Below are positions 1 to 7,855 of a stretch of 64,000 bases of DNA, in pieces. The stretch is from an uncultured Sanguibacteroides sp. Its GTDB lineage: Bacteria; Bacteroidota; Bacteroidia; Bacteroidales; Marinifilaceae. The stretch is from contig NZ_UQRQ01000016.1 in assembly GCF_900543425.1 (NCBI RefSeq), forward strand, positions 9,854 to 73,853, written 5' to 3'. Numbering within the stretch: the stretch's first letter is position 1; the number at the start of each line of letters is the position of its first letter. The notes under the pieces are model-generated. The model saw only the letters and a list, made by a program, of their open reading frames with translations, had not been told where the DNA came from and ran no database searches. The position numbers were made by a program, and so were the translations under genes.

Positions 1-94
1 GACATTTGTTTTCTGTTTTTAACAGATCAAAAACCACTTCCTTAAGATCGACCAATTTCTCCATTCCGTTACGCGTATTATGATTTACTTTCAT
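1..94 (-). CDS. 5' end of an unrecognised gene (runs off the window)
   Basis: An open frame read leftward from an ATG at 94 gives 31 codons before the window edge, starting MKVNHNTRNGMEKL and continuing with a helical-looking charged stretch. An in-frame GTG at 118 is an alternative start; an in-frame TAG lies just upstream of it. No family is recognised from so short a piece. It is followed, in the same orientation, by nothing visible in this window, and it is downstream of the ABC-F gene on the same strand with about 200 bases between them. Bases 95-299 hold no other gene I can support. Confidence 0.35.
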   Translation of the reverse strand, partial: MKVNHNTRNGMEKLVDLKEVVFDLLKTENKC

Positions 95-299
95 TTCCAC
101 AACTATTCCCGCATCCACCTATATTTTTCATTATCAACCGGATTAGACGATTTCAAATTCGACATTATCCTTTTACAAATATAAAGAAGATATGGCGACA
201 TAAAGAAAAAGAGGGAAATAATTTCCTCTGCTCTTTCTCTTTACTTCGACAAAAGTAAACTTTACGTTTTAAATTCAAAAACGTAATGTATTCCTACCC

Positions 300-1886
300 T
301 CACAACTCTATCGTATAATCTATACCGATTTCTTCGATAAAAGAGGTATCGTGCGATATCAGCAACACGGTTCCCCGGAAATCCTTTACGGTAGCAGTAA
401 GAATTTCAACATTCTGAATATCGATATTATTGGTCGGCTCATCCAGCATAAAAATATCCGGCGTATCGGCACGAACCATCAGGCAACAAAGAGCCAACTT
501 CATCTTCTCTCCTCCGCTCAGCTTTGTACAGCTCTTGTCCCAAGTGGACAAGGGAAACAAGAAACGATTTAAGATCATTTTGATTTCGTGCTCCTGTCGT
601 ACGGCAGTAAACTGTCGTACCTGTTCGAATACGGACAGATCATCCCTGATGATTGAATACTCCTGATCCAGATAAACGTATTGAAAATCCGCAATCGTCA
701 ATACTCCTTCGGAAGGAGGTATTTCTCCGGTCATCAATCGTAGCAGAGTTGTCTTTCCTGAACCGTTTCTTCCCCGAATGAGTACCCGGTCCCCGCTCTT
801 TATCAAAAAATCCAGGTTTCTTTTCCATAAGGGTGAAGAGGAATAACTAAAATTAATCTGTCGGGCGGTAATCAAAGTCTTTCCCGCATGCAAGGAAGAG
901 TTATTGAAATCCACCTTCATGGATTTTATATCCGGCAGATCGGCACGAATATCCGTCAATTTTTCAGCTATATTCCTTTGTTTCTCTTCATGAACACCTT
1001 TCATAGCCGACGTACTCTTTTCCGCCCTGTCCCTCAAAGTATTCATAGCCATACGGCTTACCCTTTTTTTAGCACTTCTTCTTTCTCCGCGGGCATCCAA
1101 TTTCTGTTTCCGTTCGGCCGTCTCCTGGGCCACCTTGTGCGCCTGGCGCAACTCTTTCTCTTTCTCGTCCAATTGAGAATACAGCGCATGGACACGAACG
1201 TCCTTCTGTGCTTTATAAATATCATAATTTCCGTTATAGAAAGTCACCCCTTTTTTATCCAATTCATAGATCGACGACAATAGGTTCAATAACACTCTGT
1301 CATGACTTATCACGACAATTGTCGCCTTCGAGTTCCGGATAAATTCATACAGCCGTTCACGGCATTCGCAATCCAGGTGGTTGGTAGGTTCATCCAATAA
1401 AATAATCTCAGGCAAATGCAGATGAATTCCCGCGAGTAAAACCCGGGTCTTTTCTCCTCCGCTAAGACTTGCCAGCGGCCGGAAAAGCGAGATTCCCGAC
1501 AAACCCCAATCCGCTAAGGCGGTTAATGCCCGTTCTTCAATATCCCAATCCTCCCCGAGCTCTGTAAAATTTTCTTCCGAGACATTCCCTTCCGTGATAG
1601 CTTGCAAAGCCGTTAATTTTTTGTCGATCCGAAGAGCCTCTGCTACCGTTAAATGATCGTATTGTCCGAAATGTTGCGGTACATAATAAGGAGTCTCTTC
1701 ACAGATGATTTCTCCGGACGAAGCAATCAATTCACCGCTGATTATCCGCATCAAAGTCGATTTTCCGGTTCCGTTATTCCCGATCAAAGCTACTTTCTGA
1801 CCTCTCTTTACGGAAAAAGAAAGAGCTTGAAAAAGCGTCTCTTTGTCGACATGATTATAAGTAAGTCGCCGTACAACTATGCTCAT
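300..1886 (-). CDS. ABC-F family ATPase (ribosome-associated, possible antibiotic resistance/translation factor)
   Basis: A 528-residue soluble protein with two ABC nucleotide-binding domains and no membrane segment, the ABC-F architecture. Domain 1 has Walker A GNNGTGKST (36-44), signature LSGGE (141-145) and DEPTNHLD (165-172). Domain 2 has Walker A GRNGSGKTT (372-380), then LSGGEKMK and DEPTNNID. The lysine/arginine-rich linker between them (about 213-335) is the part that reaches into the ribosome in characterised family members. ABC-F proteins act on translating ribosomes; some protect against ribosome-targeting antibiotics and others rescue stalled complexes. I cannot tell which subgroup this is from sequence alone. 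The gene has its own promoter and a long leader with mini-ORFs (see 1927-2101), which would fit inducible translation-coupled control. It is transcribed divergently from the MutS-like gene. Confidence 0.9.
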   Translation of the reverse strand: MSIVVRRLTYNHVDKETLFQALSFSVKRGQKVALIGNNGTGKSTLMRIISGELIASSGEIICEETPYYVPQHFGQYDHLTVAEALRIDKKLTALQAITEGNVSEENFTELGEDWDIEERALTALADWGLSGISLFRPLASLSGGEKTRVLLAGIHLHLPEIILLDEPTNHLDCECRERLYEFIRNSKATIVVISHDRVLLNLLSSIYELDKKGVTFYNGNYDIYKAQKDVRVHALYSQLDEKEKELRQAHKVAQETAERKQKLDARGERRSAKKRVSRMAMNTLRDRAEKSTSAMKGVHEEKQRNIAEKLTDIRADLPDIKSMKVDFNNSSLHAGKTLITARQINFSYSSSPLWKRNLDFLIKSGDRVLIRGRNGSGKTTLLRLMTGEIPPSEGVLTIADFQYVYLDQEYSIIRDDLSVFEQVRQFTAVRQEHEIKMILNRFLFPLSTWDKSCTKLSGGEKMKLALCCLMVRADTPDIFMLDEPTNNIDIQNVEILTATVKDFRGTVLLISHDTSFIEEIGIDYTIEL

Positions 1887-1926
1887 TGTTTTTCACAATT
1901 ACCGATTAATACTCAAATAGATGAAA

Positions 1927-1974
1927 TCACGGGGTAAGAGTAATAGAAAAAATCATATTCACGAATAATCCCAT
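1927..1974 (-). CDS. Putative 15-residue leader peptide upstream of the ABC-F gene
   Basis: In the predicted leader of the ABC-F transcript a 16-codon frame encodes MGLFVNMIFSITLTP followed by TGA, ending 40 bases before the ABC-F start. A second mini-ORF, MNGFNE, lies just upstream (1999 to 1979). The ATG of the 15-mer sits in the right arm of a compound hairpin: the complementary arms cccatc (1970-1975) and gatggg (2004-2009) enclose cggtt/aaccg (1976-1980, 1990-1994). Short hydrophobic leader peptides that stall ribosomes are known to control erm and several ABC-F resistance genes; applying that here is inference. No detectable ribosome-binding site, which is normal for this phylum. Confidence 0.4.
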   Translation of the reverse strand: MGLFVNMIFSITLTP

Positions 1975-2070
1975 CCGGTTATTCATTAAAACCGTTCATT
2001 GACGATGGGTACAACCCCGATTTGAAAAGAAATAATTAAATCTTCATTGGAGTAATGATGTAGTTCGTGA

Positions 2071-2101
2071 CAAAAATAATAAAATCTCCGTTAACTTCAA
2101 A
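2071..2101 (-). promoter_or_regulatory. Bacteroidota-type promoter for the ABC-F gene
   Basis: On the minus strand TTTG (2101-2098) is followed after 19 bases by TATTTTTG (2078-2071), matching the -33/-7 consensus. The predicted start near 2064 gives a leader of about 180 bases. Bases 2102-2354, up to the MutS-like gene, are very AT-rich and show no gene. Confidence 0.55.
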
Positions 2102-2354
2102 AATCAGTAAAACAAGATGAATCTCTCCGATCCGTATTCCCTGTTTTCCTTTTCACATCACAACTCTTTGTAATTCAAAATAAATATTACATTCCCCTCA
2201 TCCTGATAATATTAGATACAAATTAGAGCAAATATTTCAAAGTCAGATAAATATATTAATAAAATATTAAAAACGACAAATCGTTATTTTTTTTTAATTT
2301 AATATTCTAATTTTAAAAACAAATTTCCAAAGTACAATACCTAAAACCTGACTT

Positions 2355-5036
2355 ATGACTTTTTATACAGATAACCAAACCTTAAGCGATCTGAGTATAT
2401 TCGGAAAAAACAAGAAAAGCAGTATATACGGTCTATTCAACAAAACCTGTACAAATGCGGGAGCCAGATTACTGGAGAGTATATTCAGACAACCGATATC
2501 GGATCTGGAAGAAATCCAAAAACGCCTTGCCATAATACGTTATTTTCATGATAAAAAAAGTAATTTTCCTTTTATGGGTAGTTTAATCGATAACGTGGAA
2601 AATTATTTGGGGGAACAAAGCGAAAAAAGTAGAATAGACCCGAATAGTACGAACATACGGGGAAATTTAAAACGAAGATCCGGTATGGATTTGGATTACA
2701 AGAGAAACCAGGAAGGAATCATGCTGACAATCAGATTGATTAATTCCGTCCGGGACTTCGTATCAGAAGAAGGAGATTCAATAAAAGAAACTCCTTTAAA
2801 AGCGATGTGGGAAGAGATGCGAGAAATTGTCAATGACGAACGCCTGGATTGGACTCTAAAAGAAAACGGACAAAAGACATTCGATTATGAAAAAACAGCC
2901 GCATGCGATACCATATTTCGTTTCAGGGCCCGGGATATACTATCCCGGTTAATGACTCATCTTTCCATCCTCGATGTCTACATCGCTGTCGCCCAAACCG
3001 CCATTGCACGACACTTTACTTTTCCCGTTCCCCTGCCTGAACAGGAGAACCTGATAAATATAAAAGGACTTTATCATCCTTTCGTGGAAAATGCCGTAAC
3101 GAACGACCTGGTCATTGACCCGTCCAAACAGATCATCTTTTTAACCGGAGCTAATATGGCCGGAAAATCTACTTTTATGAAAGCCTTCGGTGTTATCCTA
3201 TACTTGGCACATATGGGATTTCCGGTACCTGCCCAATCCATGGAATTTTCTCTCCGGGGAGGACTATATACCACCATTAACCTTCCCGACCAATTAAAAC
3301 GAGGATACAGCCATTTTTACACGGAGGTTCAACGGGTAAAGAAGGTCGCCGAACTCTTAGACCGTCAGCGCAATTTAGTTATTATTTTCGATGAACTATT
3401 CCGGGGAACAAACGTGAAAGACGCCTATGACGGCACTTATGCCGTAACGGAAGCTTTTGCCAAGTACAAAAAAGCGATATTCATGATATCCACCCATATC
3501 ACGGAATCCGGAGTTGCGTTAAAGGATCATCATAAAAACATCATTTTTACCTATTTTTCCACCTTAATGGACGGAGAAAAACCGGTCTTTCCGCATACCC
3601 TGCAACAGGGTATCACGGAAGATCGATTCGGGATGAGAATCATCAACAACGAACAGATCATAGAGACCATTCAAGGCAAGGTAAAGGTTCCTCCTTTTCC
3701 ACAGGAAGAGGGACGTTTCTTTGTCGATAAACAGACCATAGATGATTTGGAACTCTTCGGCAAATTCAAAGACGAATCCATTTTTAACACGTTCAACCAA
3801 ACAACGACCCAAGGAGGTAGCCAGACTCTCGAACTTCTGTTTATGAATCCCTCTACCGATGCAAAGGAGATCGAGAAAAGAAGGGAAATCATCCGCTATT
3901 TTCAGCGAATCAACAAAAAGCTTCCGGTAGGCAGTTTTATCATGAAGGAGGTTAGTGCCTATTTAAATGTTCCGATTCCCCGTTTCAAACTTCTCTCCAT
4001 CTACAGGATCATAAAATGGAGAATCTTAAAATTCTTTATGGACGATGCCCAATTCGATTTTGTCAAAGACGGTATTCTCTCCTCCGTAAAACTATTCGAC
4101 TCCCTGAACAACTTTCTGCAAACGCTTGATGACGACACTCCTGTTTATCAAGAAGAACGATCCACATTCAGAAAGATTCTGGAGAGTAAAAACATATGCT
4201 GGTGGAAAAAGGAAAAGGATAAAAAACGTCTCTCCTATTTTAAAATGGCCCATTTGGATTACCGATTACGACGAACCGTCTTTATGGAAATGAAAACATT
4301 AGTGCGGATGGTTTATGAGATGGATGCTTACATTTCGGTGGCAAACGTGGCAAACGAAAAACATTTTACTCACGCGGTTCTTCACGAGAAAAAAGAGAAT
4401 TTTGTCCGAATAGAGGGGCTTTATCACCCTCACATAGAGGCTCCGGTAGCCAATTCCATCAAAATAGATACGGAACAAAACATATTCTTCCTGACCGGAG
4501 CCAACATGGCCGGAAAATCCACCTTTATGAAAGCCTTCGGCATTGCCATATACCTGGCCCATTTAGGCTTTCCCGTGCCCGCAAAGGAAATGGAGTTCTC
4601 CATCCAGGACGGGATGTATAGCTCCATCAATTTATCCGATAACCTGCTTGTCGGATACAGCCATTTCTTCTCGGAAGTATTACGGGTAAAAACCGTCGCG
4701 GAAGAGTTGAACCGGGGAAAAAGACTCGTGCTGATTATGGACGAACTATTCAAAGGAACGAACGTGAAGGACGCCTATGACGCCACGGTTGCCGTATCGA
4801 ATGCTTTTGCCGAACAAAGGGATAGTCTTTTCCTTATCTCTACTCATATCATTGAAACGGCTTATGAATTAAAAGAGCGTTACCGGAATGTTCAATTCTT
4901 CTACTTTCCTACCCGCATAGAGGAATCCCAACCGATCTACCCTTATTTGTTAGAGGAGGGAATCACCACCGATCGTCACGGTATGCGTATCATCAATAAC
5001 GAACACATTATAGAGACCATCAACAACAGTCATTAG
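2355..5036 (+). CDS. MutS-like ATPase with two fused tandem copies
   Basis: An 893-residue protein built from two homologous halves of about 450 residues. Each half has a MutS core/lever-like helical region beginning around residues 7 and 459 (compare LSDLSIFGK with IDDLELFGK) and a MutS-type ATPase. Walker A GANMAGKST occurs near 265 and again near 715. Walker B DELFRGTNVKDAYD lies near 345 and DELFKGTNVKDAYD near 795, each followed by a STHI switch. Both halves end with a related GMRIINNE motif. There is no N-terminal mismatch-recognition domain and no GxFxE motif, so this is not a canonical mismatch-repair MutS; it belongs with the small MutS-related ATPases common in Bacteroidota. Both active sites look intact, so one chain may form the ATPase pair normally made by a dimer. 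Substrate unknown. Confidence 0.85.
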   Translation: MTFYTDNQTLSDLSIFGKNKKSSIYGLFNKTCTNAGARLLESIFRQPISDLEEIQKRLAIIRYFHDKKSNFPFMGSLIDNVENYLGEQSEKSRIDPNSTNIRGNLKRRSGMDLDYKRNQEGIMLTIRLINSVRDFVSEEGDSIKETPLKAMWEEMREIVNDERLDWTLKENGQKTFDYEKTAACDTIFRFRARDILSRLMTHLSILDVYIAVAQTAIARHFTFPVPLPEQENLINIKGLYHPFVENAVTNDLVIDPSKQIIFLTGANMAGKSTFMKAFGVILYLAHMGFPVPAQSMEFSLRGGLYTTINLPDQLKRGYSHFYTEVQRVKKVAELLDRQRNLVIIFDELFRGTNVKDAYDGTYAVTEAFAKYKKAIFMISTHITESGVALKDHHKNIIFTYFSTLMDGEKPVFPHTLQQGITEDRFGMRIINNEQIIETIQGKVKVPPFPQEEGRFFVDKQTIDDLELFGKFKDESIFNTFNQTTTQGGSQTLELLFMNPSTDAKEIEKRREIIRYFQRINKKLPVGSFIMKEVSAYLNVPIPRFKLLSIYRIIKWRILKFFMDDAQFDFVKDGILSSVKLFDSLNNFLQTLDDDTPVYQEERSTFRKILESKNICWWKKEKDKKRLSYFKMAHLDYRLRRTVFMEMKTLVRMVYEMDAYISVANVANEKHFTHAVLHEKKENFVRIEGLYHPHIEAPVANSIKIDTEQNIFFLTGANMAGKSTFMKAFGIAIYLAHLGFPVPAKEMEFSIQDGMYSSINLSDNLLVGYSHFFSEVLRVKTVAEELNRGKRLVLIMDELFKGTNVKDAYDATVAVSNAFAEQRDSLFLISTHIIETAYELKERYRNVQFFYFPTRIEESQPIYPYLLEEGITTDRHGMRIINNEHIIETINNSH

Positions 5037-5345
5037 TTAGCTTCGGAACAAATGTTCCAAGGTCGCCCGAGGCGAATAAAACAACATACGAGGTCCGGAA
5101 AAACGCATCACGTTCCGGACCCGTTCTCTCATTTTCGGGGAATAACAATGAACGGAACAACGTTTACAGGATGTTTTGTGTTCTCCGAAAGGACAATGCG
5201 ACAGTCTCGTCCGGGCATATTCCAATAGCTCCGCACATTCCGGGCATAAGGCTTCATTTCCCTCCTTTCTCCTGCAATAGAGACGAATCATTACTTCAAT
5301 TATCCTTTTTTCCCGTTCGATCCGGGAGATTTTATCCTTACCCAT
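5037..5345 (-). CDS. YgbA-like nitrous oxide-stimulated promoter family protein
   Basis: A 102-residue cysteine-rich protein matching the family named after a nitrous oxide-stimulated promoter (E. coli YgbA). Visible features are an N-terminal basic helix with IEREKRIIEVMI, then CPECAELLEYA, CPFG and CKRCSVHCYSP, giving seven cysteines that could bind a metal or an iron-sulfur cluster. The E. coli relative is linked to recovery from nitrosative stress; the biochemical role is unknown to me. It is the last gene of a five-gene minus-strand run, starting 8 bases after the stop of the nuclease-like gene. It converges immediately on the stop of the MutS-like gene. Confidence 0.8.
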   Translation of the reverse strand: MGKDKISRIEREKRIIEVMIRLYCRRKEGNEALCPECAELLEYARTRLSHCPFGEHKTSCKRCSVHCYSPKMRERVRNVMRFSGPRMLFYSPRATLEHLFRS

Positions 5346-5353
5346 CTGCTCCC

Positions 5354-5941
5354 TTACAATAAACCGTTATTTATCGCTAACCTGCCTGCTAACAGGCTCA
5401 TATCATTCAGCTCTTCGATTGTCACATCCCATTTCGCGTAATGAACCGGCTTGCCTCTCAAAATCGTTCCCGGTTTCCTGAAAACGGCTTTTTCCAAAAA
5501 ATCTTTTTTGGTCATCCAACCCACCAGCATCAGGATTCTTGTGGAATTACGGGTATACAATTTGGAAAACACATAGATATCCGCTGTCCTGCTGATCTGT
5601 TCGTCCGTAACCTCACATCTCCAATCGTTCTGAGGCAAATAAAACACTTCCTGCGTCTTCACGTCGATTATCTCCTTGTCGATACCGAGAAAATCCCCGT
5701 GATCGGGAGCATTACCGATCTCTTCTCCCAAATAGGTCACCGGGAGATCTTTTATCCGGCACCACTCGTTAAATGCAAATTCTCCGACATACCCGATGGC
5801 TATTTTCTCTATCCGCTGCGGAATGCCCAACCTGAGATCCCGCTTATATTCGGATTTGATACGTATGCAGGCTCGACGATTCGCCTCTTCCCAACATTCG
5901 GAAGAACAGTGCCATTCAAATGCCTTTTTTACCGAAGCCAT
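5354..5941 (-). CDS. Putative PD-(D/E)xK nuclease-fold protein
   Basis: A 195-residue soluble protein. It has the spacing of a restriction-endonuclease-like core: Glu54 in GYVGEFAFNEW, Asp83 in DHGDFLG, and Asp93-Val-Lys95 in IIDVKTQ, where the last two supply the (D/E)xK half of the catalytic site. The C-terminal part has several aromatic and basic residues and no further recognised domain. Such folds cleave or bind DNA in repair and restriction; no partner methylase is present, so a repair or phage-derived role is as likely as restriction. It lies between the DNA glycosylase gene (18 bases upstream) and the YgbA-like gene. Function is inferred from motif spacing only. Confidence 0.5.
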   Translation of the reverse strand: MASVKKAFEWHCSSECWEEANRRACIRIKSEYKRDLRLGIPQRIEKIAIGYVGEFAFNEWCRIKDLPVTYLGEEIGNAPDHGDFLGIDKEIIDVKTQEVFYLPQNDWRCEVTDEQISRTADIYVFSKLYTRNSTRILMLVGWMTKKDFLEKAVFRKPGTILRGKPVHYAKWDVTIEELNDMSLLAGRLAINNGLL

Positions 5942-5959
5942 AGTTATCGATTTTTACCG

Positions 5960-7009
5960 TTATGACATAATAAAATTTCTATATCTTTCTTCCGCTGCCT
6001 CTATCAATTTTTGATCCAAAGCCACAGATTCAAAGAAAGAAGTTTCAACGGACATTCGCCCCTTCCTGATTTTCTTGCTCCAATTTCCGATAATCTTTCC
6101 ATTATATAAAATAACCGGATAAAACGTTCCCCATCTGTTAAAGGCCTTAGGATAATGTTTCCGGTCCATAACCGCTTCTCTCTCCTTATAGCTGATCAAA
6201 TATTCATCATACGCGGGTAAAAAATGCAATACGTTTCTGACAGCAGGCTTTTTACTACAGGAGTTATGTACGTACAAATCACAGGATGCGAAACGCTCCG
6301 GAATCAATTCTCCCTTAATCAAGTCCATCGCTTTCCGGGCATCGGTAACGGACAATCCGGACCACCACACAAAATCCTGCAAAGCGGCAGGAGAATGACT
6401 TCTGAAATAACTTACGGCCAACCGGGCCAAAGCCTCTTCCCGGTGCAACTCCCTGACGGGCGATACCCGTTCCTCCAACAAGGCATAAGTCACTTTTTTC
6501 CCGTCATCGACACCGCTGCAAACAATCCCATCCGCTTCCGCCTGCGCCAGACAATAACGAATCCGGACAGGATCTATCTCAAAACCGATCTTTGCCAACT
6601 CTGTTCCGATCTCCTCTTTTGTCAGGCTCTTGTTTCCTTCCAGCACCTTTTCGAACAAATCGTTACATCGGAGATACAAATCTTTCGTTATACCTAAATT
6701 TTTACCCTTCACGAACGAATCATTAGCGGATTTCACCCGCGAAGCCGAGAGTTTCAACATCCAGCGAATATCTTCCGCGGCCACGAAATGCCACGTGGGA
6801 CGCATCACATGGGTACGCAATATCTCTCCCCGTCTTAATGCCTCCTCCACGGTTTGCAGCGTTGCAGATTTTACCCGGAGACCGACAGCCCACTTGGCCA
6901 TCTGGTAATCCTGGGCCTGCATGGCTCCCATCCAGCGAATAAGCTCCCCGGGGCTATCAAAAACAGTCTCCGACAACTGCTGGCTATGTACGCGAATGTC
7001 TGCGATCAT
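5960..7009 (-). CDS. AlkZ/AlkX-type winged-helix DNA glycosylase (HTH_42 family)
   Basis: A 349-residue protein of the winged-helix family that contains AlkZ and E. coli AlkX (YcaQ), glycosylases that unhook DNA interstrand crosslinks and remove bulky alkylated bases. The catalytic motif of that family is visible as Gln31-Ala-Gln33 in GAMQAQDY, the QxQ form found in AlkZ rather than the QxD form of AlkX. I chose the ATG at 7009 because it gives an ATGA overlap with the stop of the thioesterase gene, and because the alternative ATG at 7045 would add 12 residues not expected for the family. The RTHVMRPTWHFV segment near residue 75 is also family-typical. It is cotranscribed with the nuclease-like gene downstream. 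Confidence 0.8.
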   Translation of the reverse strand: MIADIRVHSQQLSETVFDSPGELIRWMGAMQAQDYQMAKWAVGLRVKSATLQTVEEALRRGEILRTHVMRPTWHFVAAEDIRWMLKLSASRVKSANDSFVKGKNLGITKDLYLRCNDLFEKVLEGNKSLTKEEIGTELAKIGFEIDPVRIRYCLAQAEADGIVCSGVDDGKKVTYALLEERVSPVRELHREEALARLAVSYFRSHSPAALQDFVWWSGLSVTDARKAMDLIKGELIPERFASCDLYVHNSCSKKPAVRNVLHFLPAYDEYLISYKEREAVMDRKHYPKAFNRWGTFYPVILYNGKIIGNWSKKIRKGRMSVETSFFESVALDQKLIEAAEERYRNFIMS

Positions 7010-7425
7010 GATGACTTGGGGAGAATGACGTTTGTAATCCGACACACGGAAGCCAGGTTCCCGAATTCATCCGTCACGTTGACACCCACCACATGAGTAC
7101 GCTGTCCCTTATGTATAAATTCGGCCCGACCGATGACATAGTTTCCCTGAGCTTTTCGAATATGATTACCGTTGATCTCTATACCAAACACATGAAAGCC
7201 CTCCCGGGGAACCGAAATATAAGTAATACCGCTACCTACCGTCTCTACTAAAGCCATTATAGCTCCACCATGCAACAAATTCCCCGGACGCATCGTTCGT
7301 TTGTCTATAGGCATCCGGGCTTCTAACCAGTTTTCCCCTATTCCCGTAAACTCTATTCCCAGGTGTTCCACCAGAGTTTCCCGGCACTCCCGGTTCATCT
7401 GTTCCAATATCTCCTTAATTCCCAT
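7006..7425 (-). CDS. Hotdog-fold acyl-CoA thioesterase (PaaI/MenI-like)
   Basis: A 139-residue single hotdog domain. The signature LLHGGAIMALVET places the HGG turn at 52-54 and the catalytic acid candidate at Glu61. The C-terminal strand series, including HVVGVNVTDEFGNLAS, is typical. Family members hydrolyse aryl- or acyl-CoA thioesters such as 1,4-dihydroxy-2-naphthoyl-CoA in menaquinone synthesis or phenylacetyl-CoA derivatives. No menaquinone genes are nearby, so the substrate is open. The gene overlaps the glycosylase start by 4 bases and follows the DUF4491 gene by 11 bases, so it belongs to the same operon. Confidence 0.85.
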   Translation of the reverse strand: MGIKEILEQMNRECRETLVEHLGIEFTGIGENWLEARMPIDKRTMRPGNLLHGGAIMALVETVGSGITYISVPREGFHVFGIEINGNHIRKAQGNYVIGRAEFIHKGQRTHVVGVNVTDEFGNLASVCRITNVILPKSS

Positions 7426-7436
7426 CTTTGTTCAAT

Positions 7437-7751
7437 CTAAAAATTATAGTTTCGTTTCGGATTCTTAGGAAACCACCCCTTTTTTACCCGTTCTTCCTGT
7501 TCGAATACCTCCTTTATTGTCCAGAAAGACGAGAAGGCAAACACCCCTAACAGGGAAGACCACATGATATTTTTAACCCACAGAGCTAAGATCACCCCCA
7601 CAATCCCCAAAATCAAAAATATCCACCAGCATTTTGTTCCCCAATAGTATTCCGCTTTTATGACAACCGGATGAAACAGGCCGATAATCAGAAATGTACA
7701 AATCCCGATAATTAAGCCTGTCAAATTATACGTTTCTATAAATTCCATCAT
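7437..7751 (-). CDS. DUF4491 small inner-membrane protein
   Basis: A 104-residue protein with three predicted membrane helices (about 10-28, 43-61 and 64-85) and a soluble basic tail ending PKRNYNF. The HPVVIKAEYYWG segment between helices 1 and 2 and the FSSFWTIKEVFEQE segment after helix 3 are characteristic of DUF4491, a small Bacteroidota-enriched family of unknown function. It is the first gene of the minus-strand run down to 5037. Confidence 0.75.
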   Translation of the reverse strand: MMEFIETYNLTGLIIGICTFLIIGLFHPVVIKAEYYWGTKCWWIFLILGIVGVILALWVKNIMWSSLLGVFAFSSFWTIKEVFEQEERVKKGWFPKNPKRNYNF

Positions 7752-7802
7752 GATTTATTTTATTCACCGCAAAACTACGGATAAAAAGCGTTTTATCAAA
7801 GA

Positions 7803-7834
7803 ACAAAAAAGCCGTCCTGCAACAGAACGGCTTT
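7803..7834 (-). terminator. Rho-independent terminator of the PepSY-like gene
   Basis: Arms aaagccgt (7808-7815) and acggcttt (7827-7834) form an 8-bp stem with an 11-base loop, followed on the minus strand by a T tract. It lies 22 bases past the stop of the PepSY-like gene. Confidence 0.7.
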
Positions 7835-7855
7835 CCTCTAAAATATGCAAAAAAA

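Noticed and set aside
5354..5941. Restriction-modification system
   Set aside because: The nuclease-like protein has no adjacent methyltransferase or specificity gene.
6224..6697. 157-codon plus-strand frame antisense to the glycosylase gene
   Set aside because: It lies wholly within a strongly supported gene on the other strand and its product has no recognisable feature.
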